Origin: Rickettsia endosymbiont of Bryobia graminum | GTDB lineage: Bacteria; Pseudomonadota; Alphaproteobacteria; Rickettsiales; Rickettsiaceae | Direction of reading: 5' to 3' | Assembly (NCBI GenBank): GCA_020881085.1 | Contig: JAJIYR010000152.1 | Coordinates: forward strand, 1 to 12,442 | DNA: 12,442 nt | Part shown: in pieces, positions 7,041 to 12,442 of the stretch | Layout: the number at the start of each line of letters is the position of its first letter | How positions within the stretch are numbered: the first letter of the stretch is position 1 | Made by a program: the position numbers and the translations under genes | The notes under the pieces: model-generated | What the model was told of the DNA's origin: nothing | Database searches by the model: none | What the model saw: the letters and a program-made list of their open reading frames with translations, nothing else

Positions 7041-7884
7041 ATTTATTATTAGCCTATTAACTTTTCTTTTACCAATAATAACATATGGGGAAATAAAGGA
7101 AATTAATAATTTGAAAAAAATAGATGAAGATTATCTGACGTTAAAGGAAGATTATTATCCTAAAGATATTCTAGTGGTTTTTGAAGTAAAAAAAGTTATA
7201 TTTAAATCATTGTTACCAGAGCTTAATCAGTTAAGTAAGGGTGAAATCACTAAATTATCGGGAGTGTTTAAATTAGTTAAACCTTCAGCAAGTACTTATA
7301 TTGATACAATAATTCTTACTGAATATAATAATCAGCTATTAGACGCAAATTTACCTGACATCATTAAAAATATTCAAGTGACCGGCGGTTCAGTTATAGT
7401 AGTTGATAATGGATTAACTGGTAACTTCAATAATATTGAGAATCTTGAAACATGGAAGTTTAATTATTTAAAAAAATTTAATATTGACTTATCTACTAAT
7501 TTACTCTCAAATAAATATCTTATTTTTAATAATCTAGAATCTTTTGATAATACATATCCAGCATTTTACAATGGTATATTAACTACTAATAATATACCTA
7601 TTTATCAAATATTATTAGATTTATTAATAGAAGTAAAATATATGCCTAAGTTACTTATAGTGGTAAGTAGTGATATAGGCGAATTAAACTCTATAGAGAA
7701 CCAGTTACAAAATTATGATTCTAATATTGCGTTTGTTGGTTATCATTTAACATCAGATTCTTCAAAAAATTCCGGTGATACTATTAAATTAGTTAATGAA
7801 TTAGTACAAAAAGTACAAGCCATAAAACGTAATAACCCCAAATTAAATAATATAGATAAGATAAACTCAAATGATAAAAAATAG
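7024..7884 (+). CDS. exported DUF2608/HAD-like paralogue A, catalytic motifs lost
   Basis: The protein is 286 aa. It has a Sec-type signal peptide (hydrophobic 5-19, likely cleavage near ITYG/EIKE at 22), then one domain that aligns with the next gene product. Shared landmarks are FKSLLPEL (60-67), the block ending in LVKP (84-87), FYNGI (181-185), and a beta-strand plus loop LLIVVSSDIGEL (210-221). The next protein shows this to be a DUF2608-like haloacid-dehalogenase fold. Here the DxDxT nucleophile motif has become KLSGV (77-81), with no aspartate. The motif II and IV positions read as VVDNG and VSSD, so phosphatase activity is unlikely. The start ATG lies within the end of the orphan gene, with AAGAG about 10 nt upstream. 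Probably periplasmic or secreted; role unknown. Confidence 0.75.
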   Translation: MSVLIKFIISLLTFLLPIITYGEIKEINNLKKIDEDYLTLKEDYYPKDILVVFEVKKVIFKSLLPELNQLSKGEITKLSGVFKLVKPSASTYIDTIILTEYNNQLLDANLPDIIKNIQVTGGSVIVVDNGLTGNFNNIENLETWKFNYLKKFNIDLSTNLLSNKYLIFNNLESFDNTYPAFYNGILTTNNIPIYQILLDLLIEVKYMPKLLIVVSSDIGELNSIENQLQNYDSNIAFVGYHLTSDSSKNSGDTIKLVNELVQKVQAIKRNNPKLNNIDKINSNDKK

Positions 7885-8746
7885 ATTGCGTTTAAAAATT
7901 TTTTGGAGCTTTAGTAATGAAATCTTTCTTTTATTACTAATTATTAGTGCAACCATATCTATAAGCTATGCCGAGATAATCGCTACATATTCTATTAATT
8001 CCATAACAATAAAAAACTTATTACCACAAATTGGTAAATCTAGCTTGGTGTTAATTAATATTGACAATACAATTATTACACCAAAATCTAAGATGTTTAG
8101 CTATAAGAGTCCATATAAAGGTTTTATTAGTGAGCTTAACGCTACTAATAAATATAATTCTACTGCTAACCAAATAATTGTTAACTTAATTTTGAATCGT
8201 CAAGTTGTTTTAGTTGAGGAAGATTGGCCAAATTTTATTAAAAAATTAGAGGAAAAGGGAGCGGTAGTTTTTGGTTTTACTAAAATAGAGCCGATTTTTA
8301 GAAAAATTGAAGATTTTAAGCAAAGGCAATATCAACAACTTAGTAAATTAGGGATTAAATTTACCGATAAATTTAATGATAAAGACATATTTAATTTTGA
8401 TGATAATGATAAAAATTCTCCATCTTTTTATCATGGAATAATATTTACTGATATTTTAAGTAATGCTGTTGCTTTAAAGAATTTTATAAATATCAAAAAT
8501 AATTTTTCCTTTGATAATATTATAGTTTTTTCTAATGAAAAATCTGAATTAATGGAAATATCTAATATATTTAGTAGTATAGAAGTTAATTATTATGGAA
8601 TAGAGTATTTAGCAGTTACGGAGAAAAATGAAGCTCCTGATGTTGATATTGTAAAATTTCAGCGAAATATGTTGCTACAAACGGGTCAGTGGTTAGAGGA
8701 TGAGGCGGCTAAAGAGTTAATAAAGAATAATGAGCCGGTAAAATAA
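7871..8746 (+). CDS. exported DUF2608/HAD-like paralogue B, nucleophile Asp replaced by Asn
   Basis: The protein is 291 aa. It has a basic N-region, a hydrophobic segment (19-32) and a likely cleavage site after SISYA (34). The domain follows the DUF2608 pattern, a HAD-superfamily family of unknown function known from intracellular bacteria. TIKNLLPQI precedes the motif I strand SLVLINIDNT (58-67), then FGFTK (134-138, motif II Thr), FYHGI (186-190), the motif IV strand IIVFSNEKSEL (217-227) and a C-terminal QTGQWLEDEAA. In HAD enzymes motif I is DxDxT, with the first Asp as nucleophile. Here that position is N63, although D65 and T67 remain, and the motif IV acidic pair is N222-E223. It overlaps the upstream paralogue by 14 nt and ends 2 nt before the cysQ-like gene. 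The domain call is from motifs only. Confidence 0.78.
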   Translation: MIKNRLRLKIFWSFSNEIFLLLLIISATISISYAEIIATYSINSITIKNLLPQIGKSSLVLINIDNTIITPKSKMFSYKSPYKGFISELNATNKYNSTANQIIVNLILNRQVVLVEEDWPNFIKKLEEKGAVVFGFTKIEPIFRKIEDFKQRQYQQLSKLGIKFTDKFNDKDIFNFDDNDKNSPSFYHGIIFTDILSNAVALKNFINIKNNFSFDNIIVFSNEKSELMEISNIFSSIEVNYYGIEYLAVTEKNEAPDVDIVKFQRNMLLQTGQWLEDEAAKELIKNNEPVK

Positions 8747-8748
8747 AA

Positions 8749-9582
8749 ATGAGGAATTTAATTAAAGATTTGAGAGACTTAATTATTGAAGCTGGTGTAA
8801 TTGCAATAAAAAGAAGAGAAGTAGGGCTAACAATATCATATAAAGAAGATAAGTCGCCGGTGACCAATGTTGATAAAGAAATTAGTAATTTTATATATAA
8901 TAATTTAAAACTTTTAAGACCTGATATTCCTGTAATTTGTGAAGAAAGAGAAGTTGATATTCTAAATGATAATAATTTTTGGCTTATAGATCCAATAGAT
9001 GGTACAGGCAGTTATATGGAAGGATACAATACTTATACTGTAAATATTGCCCTTATAAAAGAAGGTGTCCCAGTAATTGGCTTAGTCTACCACCCATCAT
9101 TAGGAAGATTGTATTATACTGATGATAGTAATTTGCTAAGAATAGAACAAGATAATGTTGAAATAAGTTACGCTACTACTCGAGAGGGTGATGCTGGAGC
9201 TTTGATTAGTTCCCGTTCATTAGATTTAGAAAATGCAGGGCTTCTTGAGATTTTACCTCAAGATAATGGTAGTTATGAGGTAAGTCTAGAGTCTATAGAT
9301 TTTAATACAAGAAATTTTCTAGAAAAGCATTTAATTACTAAAGCAACAATCGTGCCTAGCTCTATTAAACTATGTTTAATAGCGGAAGGGAAATTTGATA
9401 TTTATCCTAGATTTGGTGAAACTATGCAGTGGGATATAGCTGCAGGCCATGCACTAATTAAAGCTGGTGGAGGTAATGTAATGGATTTTGCAGGAAATGA
9501 GTTAATTTATCAAAAGAACCATTATAAAAACCCTAATTTTTATGCTTACAGTAAATATTGGTTATTAGATAAGGAGGTATAA
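8749..9582 (+). CDS. cysQ: CysQ-like 3'(2'),5'-bisphosphate nucleotidase (inositol monophosphatase family)
   Basis: CysQ hydrolyses 3'-phosphoadenosine 5'-phosphate to AMP, and relatives act on inositol phosphates. The protein is 277 aa. The metal-binding signature is complete: E65/E66 in CEER, D81-P-I-D84-G-T86 in WLIDPIDGTGSY, and W228-D229 in MQWDIAAGHALIKAGGG. KEDKSPVTNVD (32-42) is the CysQ-type N-terminal motif, and SSIKLCLIAEGKFDIYPRFGETM is the CysQ-type substrate region. E. coli CysQ is 246 aa; the extra length lies mostly at about 160-195, between the SRS motif and the substrate region. It starts 2 nt after the DUF2608-like gene and stops directly against the ATG of the 50-aa gene. 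An obligate intracellular bacterium may use it on phosphonucleotides from lipid or coenzyme metabolism rather than sulfate assimilation. Confidence 0.88.
   Translation: MRNLIKDLRDLIIEAGVIAIKRREVGLTISYKEDKSPVTNVDKEISNFIYNNLKLLRPDIPVICEEREVDILNDNNFWLIDPIDGTGSYMEGYNTYTVNIALIKEGVPVIGLVYHPSLGRLYYTDDSNLLRIEQDNVEISYATTREGDAGALISSRSLDLENAGLLEILPQDNGSYEVSLESIDFNTRNFLEKHLITKATIVPSSIKLCLIAEGKFDIYPRFGETMQWDIAAGHALIKAGGGNVMDFAGNELIYQKNHYKNPNFYAYSKYWLLDKEV
9571..9577 (+). promoter_or_regulatory. full-consensus Shine-Dalgarno AAGGAGG
   Basis: AAGGAGG lies inside the last codons of the cysQ-like gene, 5 nt before the ATG at 9583. It is the strongest ribosome site in the window and decides the start of the 50-aa gene. 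Confidence 0.75.
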
Positions 9583-9735
9583 ATGAATTGGCTATTTAAT
9601 TTTATACTACGTAATAATTTTTTTAAACAATTTGTTCCAAAGCAGGATATTGATAAAGATTTAGTAGAGAAAGATGGTTTAAAAGATGAAGAGTCTACTA
9701 GGGATTATTATGAAGATTTAAGCAATATGCATTAA
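9583..9735 (+). CDS. 50-aa small protein, function unknown
   Basis: ATG 9583 to TAA 9733-9735 encodes 50 residues. It begins at the base right after the cysQ-like stop and has a full AAGGAGG 5 nt upstream, so it is very probably translated. Residues 1-18 (MNWLFNFILRNNFFKQFV) are aromatic and amphipathic with a few basic residues, and may bind a membrane face. Residues 20-50 are highly charged and net acidic (KQDIDKDLVEKDGLKDEEST, then DYYEDL). No cysteine or known motif was seen. It is the last gene of the operon. A function cannot be given; a membrane-associated accessory peptide is only an inference. Confidence 0.7.
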   Translation: MNWLFNFILRNNFFKQFVPKQDIDKDLVEKDGLKDEESTRDYYEDLSNMH

Positions 9736-9747
9736 AGAAGTTTTGAA

Positions 9748-9767
9748 GTGATAAAGTAGCTTATCAT
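9748..9767. terminator. weak hairpin between convergent genes
   Basis: TGATAA (9749-9754) and TTATCA (9761-9766) form a 6-bp stem with a 6-nt loop, extended by a G-T pair. It lies between the 50-aa gene and the ctaB stop and overlaps the last codons of ctaB. With no GC-rich stem or strong T tract, it is at best a weak bidirectional terminator. Confidence 0.25.
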
Positions 9768-10654
9768 AAATTAGTATGACAAACATCTAGCACTAAGAAT
9801 AACGTAAAAAGATAGAAAATAGAATAGGCAAATAATTTCTTAGCTTGTTTATTATCTTTATCCTTAAATAAAGAAATAGCATAATATAAAAAAAGAATTC
9901 CAAGTATGGTATTTATCGCTAAATATATATAATTTCCGATTCCACAAAAATATGGCATAAATGAAGTGGCAAACATTATTATGCTGTAGAAAACAATATA
10001 CTTTTTAGTATAAATTTCTCCTTTTACTACTGGCATCATTGGGACATTACAATTTTTATAATCTTCATTGCGAAACAGAGCTAGTGCCCAAGAATGAGGA
10101 GGAGTCCACATCAAAATAATCATAAATAGAGAAAAACTGCTAAGAGAAATGTCATTAGTAACAGCTGCCCAACCAATCATCGGAGGAAGAGCTCCTGCTA
10201 CTCCTCCGATGACTATATTCTGCATAGTTGATCGCTTTAGCCAGATAGTATAAATAAAAATATAATATAGTATAGTAACTAAAAGCAGAAATGCTGATAG
10301 TAAATTGATACAGAGACCCATTAAAAAGATAGAAAAGAAAGCTGTAACTATACCAAATGCTAGAGCATCATCAGGTCTGATTGCTTTAATAATAATAGGT
10401 CTTTTTTGGGTACGTTTCATTATTGCATCAATATCACGATCATACCACATATTAATAGCGGCGCTGCTACCAGCTCCAATTGTAATGCATAGCATTGCTA
10501 TAAAAGCTAAGAATGGGTGAATATGATTTGGAGCAAGCCATAGACCAGAAAAACTGGTAAATACTACTAGAGACATAACCCTTGGTTTCATTAAAGAGAT
10601 ATAATCTCTTACAGAGCTATTATTAAGGGAATTATAATAAATTATTTCAGACAT
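9764..10654 (-). CDS. ctaB: Protoheme IX farnesyltransferase (heme O synthase)
   Basis: CtaB/CyoE attaches a farnesyl group to the 2-vinyl group of heme b to give heme O, the precursor of heme A for cytochrome oxidase, in the inner membrane. The protein is 296 aa with about nine hydrophobic helices, normal for the family. The UbiA-superfamily prenyl-diphosphate/Mg site is [19 protein letters not shown] (68-86, with D72, D74, D76). The second conserved loop [19 protein letters not shown] and the N-terminal [17 protein letters not shown] are specific to heme O synthases rather than UbiA or menaquinone enzymes. It has its own promoter at 10716-10744, is convergent with the cysQ operon and divergent from rsmD. 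Two short frames on the opposite strand inside it are shadows. Confidence 0.96.
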   Translation of the reverse strand: MSEIIYYNSLNNSSVRDYISLMKPRVMSLVVFTSFSGLWLAPNHIHPFLAFIAMLCITIGAGSSAAINMWYDRDIDAIMKRTQKRPIIIKAIRPDDALAFGIVTAFFSIFLMGLCINLLSAFLLLVTILYYIFIYTIWLKRSTMQNIVIGGVAGALPPMIGWAAVTNDISLSSFSLFMIILMWTPPHSWALALFRNEDYKNCNVPMMPVVKGEIYTKKYIVFYSIIMFATSFMPYFCGIGNYIYLAINTILGILFLYYAISLFKDKDNKQAKKLFAYSIFYLFTLFLVLDVCHTNL

Positions 10655-10677
10655 TAATTGGAATCTTTAAATATTTT

Positions 10678-10704
10678 TGATGATTTTGATTGTCGAAATC
10701 ATCA
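10678..10704. repeat. perfect 9-bp inverted repeat in the ctaB leader
   Basis: TGATGATTT (10678-10686) and AAATCATCA (10696-10704) are exact inverted copies around a 9-nt loop. The repeat begins a few bases after the predicted ctaB transcription start and ends 23 nt before the ATG. It could be a 5' mRNA stem-loop or a repressor site. TTTT follows on the plus strand, but no plus-strand gene ends here. Confidence 0.5.
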
Positions 10705-10715
10705 TTTTAACGCAC

Positions 10716-10744
10716 ATTATATAATATATAATGAATAAAGTTAA
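10716..10744 (-). promoter_or_regulatory. ctaB promoter
   Basis: On the minus strand TTAACT (10739-10744) and a perfect TATAAT (10716-10721) are 17 nt apart. This is the best sigma-70-like match in the window. Transcription would start near 10709, giving a leader of about 55 nt that contains the inverted repeat. Confidence 0.6.
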
Positions 10745-10877
10745 CTGAGAAATTAAAAGAATTTAGGGGTATTAGCAGAGAAAAAAATATCTTAGAAACG
10801 TAAATATTTTAATATATTATTACTATTTGGCTACTTTTTTAGAAATTTACTAAGATATTGTTATAACTTATTGAAGT

Positions 10878-10905
10878 TTGTATATTTATAAAATTGCTAT
10901 ATAGA
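10878..10905 (+). promoter_or_regulatory. possible rsmD promoter
   Basis: TTGTAT (10878-10883) and TATAGA (10900-10905) are 16 nt apart, predicting a start near 10912 and a short leader to the rsmD ATG at 10938. Matches are partial and the sequence is very AT-rich. The rest of the 283-base divergent gap 10655-10937 shows only the ctaB signals. Confidence 0.3.
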
Positions 10906-10937
10906 TTGATTTTAATTAGAGTATTTTAGAGTTCAAA

Positions 10938-11507
10938 ATGAAAATAATAGCAGGAAAACATAAAAATCGGGTAATACCTGTCCTTAAAGGTTCAAATTAT
11001 CGGCCTTCTACAGGTAAAATAAGAGAAGCGATTTTTAGTATACTTACCTCTGGTGAATTTGCTGAACAACAAATTTTTAACAATAATACTATTGCTCTTG
11101 ATTTATTCGCTGGTACAGGTAGTTTAGCTTTTGAAGCTTTATCAAGAGGGGCTGGAGAGATCACGTTGGTTGAGATTAATGCCAACCATTTAAGGTTAGC
11201 TAGGGAATTTGCTATCTCCATAGGTGAAGAAGAAAACAGCAATTTTTTAAATATTAGTGCTACTAATTTGCCTAAGGCGACTAAGAAGTTTGATTTAATT
11301 TTTATTGATCCACCCTATTATAATAATCTTGTTACAGGAGCAATTAGTAGCTTAAAAATAGGTAATTGGCTTAAGGATAGGGCTGTTATAGTTATAGAAT
11401 TAGGTAAAACGGATGATTTTTCTGATAAGTCATGCCAATTAATTAAAGAAAAAACATATGGTGATACAAAATTACTTATTCTGAGGTATCGGGTTTCTAG
11501 TGACTAA
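10938..11507 (+). CDS. rsmD: 16S rRNA (guanine(966)-N(2))-methyltransferase
   Basis: RsmD methylates N2 of G966 in 16S rRNA on the assembled small subunit, using S-adenosylmethionine. The protein is 189 aa, normal for the family. MKIIAGKHKNRVI and RPSTGKIREAIFSIL (22-36) are the RsmD N-terminal motifs. ALDLFAGTGSLAFEALSRGA (53-72) is the SAM-binding loop with acidic residue E79 on strand 2. DLIFIDPPYYNN (119-130) carries the catalytic DPPY of N2-guanine and N6-adenine methyltransferases. The last codons overlap the GTG start of radA by 8 nt, so the two form one transcript. A minus-strand frame inside the gene is a shadow. Confidence 0.95.
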   Translation: MKIIAGKHKNRVIPVLKGSNYRPSTGKIREAIFSILTSGEFAEQQIFNNNTIALDLFAGTGSLAFEALSRGAGEITLVEINANHLRLAREFAISIGEEENSNFLNISATNLPKATKKFDLIFIDPPYYNNLVTGAISSLKIGNWLKDRAVIVIELGKTDDFSDKSCQLIKEKTYGDTKLLILRYRVSSD

Positions 11508-12343
11508 AATAAAAAAAACAACAAAAATATATTTGTACAAGTTGCAACAATAGCACCATGAAATGGTCAGGGCAATGCTTTGATTGTGGTTTATGGGGAG
11601 TAATTGAAGAACAAATAATTGGCAGTTCATTAAACATGAAATTTGGGAATAAGCAAGATCTACATAAATTAGATGGAATATTTATTGAGACATTATCTAC
11701 TGCAACTCCTATTAATGAGTTGAATAGAGTGCTGGGTGGAGGACTGGTTGCTGCTTCAGCAATTTTAATTGGTGGTGATCCAGGGATTGGTAAATCAACT
11801 TTATTATTACAGCTGGTTGCTAGTTCTTTTTCTATAAAAATGAATTGCTTATACGTGACTGGCGAAGAGTCGGCTGAACAAGTAAAACTTAGAGCTTTAA
11901 GGTTAGGTTTAAATAATCAGACAACATCAATTTTAGCGGCAACTAATATTGAGGATATAATTTCTACCATTGAAAATAATAAAGGGGAGATAGATTTAGT
12001 AGTTATAGATTCAATCCAAACAATGGTAACGAGAGAGCTTTTATCAGCAGCTGGAACGGTTTCTCAGATTAAAGCATGCGCTAATGAGTTAATTGCTTAT
12101 TGTAAGAGAAATAATAATATTATTATCCTTAGCTGTCATGTTACAAAAGATGGACAGTTGGCAGGCCCTAAATTATTAGAACATTTAGTTTATACTGTAT
12201 TATATTTTGAAGGTGATAGCAATAGCCATTTTAGGATTTTGCGTTCAATTAAAAATAGATTTGGAGGAGTGGGAGAAATAGGTGTTTTTGATTATATAGT
12301 AAGAGGGTGTCAGAAAGATTGTGTAAGTTGTAAAAATAGTTAA
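11500..12343 (+). pseudogene. radA: DNA repair protein RadA/Sms, frameshifted and C-terminally truncated
   Basis: RadA is a RecA-like ATPase that promotes branch migration in recombination. GTG at 11500 opens MTKIKKTTK, in phase 1, and hits a stop at 11551. The zinc-finger half YICTSC (11528-11545) is in phase 2 and continues in frame through STMKWSGQCFDCGLWG. Deleting one A from the eight-A run at 11511-11518 would join the two as a normal RadA N-terminus with a CxxC...CxxC finger. From the internal ATG 11558 there are 261 codons: Walker A GGDPGIGKST (72-81), Walker B LVVIDS (147-152) and the RadA motif KNRFG (232-236). After IGVFDY homology ends; the tail IVRGCQKDCVSCKNS is not RadA-like, and the Lon-like C-terminal domain (family length about 450 aa) is missing. 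EGVRKI in another phase (12303-12320) hints at a second indel. Confidence 0.85.
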
Positions 12344-12380
12344 GGATAAGATTAATTAAAACAACTTACATGAGGCTAAT

Positions 12381-12442
12381 ATGAAGAATAAAATAAAAGT
12401 AACAAATCCATCTATAGAAAAAGCTGTATCAGAAATATTATC
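12381..12442 (+). CDS. start of an unidentified gene (partial at window edge)
   Basis: ATG at 12381 has GAGG (12372-12375) 5 nt upstream and opens 20 codons, MKNKIKVTNPSIEKAVSEIL, still open at the window end. The pattern PS-IEKAV-IL is loosely like the N-terminus of GTP cyclohydrolase I, but 20 residues are too few to name it. The 37 bases between the radA remnant and this start hold only its ribosome site. Confidence 0.5.
   Translation, partial: MKNKIKVTNPSIEKAVSEIL

Noticed and set aside
10305..10520. 71-codon plus-strand frame
   Set aside because: Antisense shadow of the conserved ctaB gene.
10997..11242. 81-codon minus-strand frame
   Set aside because: Antisense shadow of rsmD.
12381..12442. 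VTNPS in the last frame as a displaced piece of RadA, which has an NPS motif after its KNRFG region
   Set aside because: The residues after NPS do not continue as RadA, several stops intervene, and the frame has its own ATG and GAGG. I treat it as a coincidence, though sequence beyond the window could settle it.

Overview
The window looks like a chromosomal segment of an AT-rich intracellular alphaproteobacterium, most likely family Rickettsiaceae (an Orientia-, Megaira- or Rickettsia-like organism). Three things point that way: the very Rickettsia-like sequences of XerD and ATP synthase subunits a and c, the split b/b' ATP synthase layout, and overlapping AT-rich genes next to an IS630-type transposase remnant and a decaying gene. 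I cannot fix the genus from sequence alone.

Layout. (1) 1-133: the 3' end of an IS630-like transposase, cut by the window edge. (2) 258-332: tRNA-Cys(GCA), followed on the same strand by xerD (377-1288). (3) 4998 down to 1315, minus strand: a probable operon of dsbA-like lipoprotein, atpI, atpB, atpE, atpF' (atpX), atpF and pgsA, with 1-nt TAATG overlaps at atpI/atpB and atpX/atpF. It combines the membrane Fo sector of ATP synthase with envelope functions (disulfide chemistry and phosphatidylglycerol synthesis). (4) 4999-5300: a divergent promoter region. (5) 5301-9735, plus strand: a compact operon holding a 579-aa helical orphan, two exported DUF2608/HAD-like paralogues that lack the catalytic aspartates, a CysQ/inositol-phosphatase-family enzyme, and a 50-aa small protein that had not been called. 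(6) 9764-10654, minus strand: ctaB (heme O synthase), convergent with the preceding operon and with a clear promoter and a leader hairpin. (7) 10938-12343, plus strand: rsmD, then radA with a disrupted N-terminus and a missing C-terminal half. (8) 12381 to the end: the start of an unidentified gene.

Most of the window is ordinary housekeeping sequence. The part most worth attention is the plus-strand operon at about 5190-9735. It has a promoter with a palindrome in its spacer, a nine-codon leader ORF that overlaps the next start codon, a large orphan protein, and two secreted pseudo-phosphatase-like paralogues. The second is the radA lesion, where one extra A in an eight-A run separates the start codon from an otherwise intact zinc finger.
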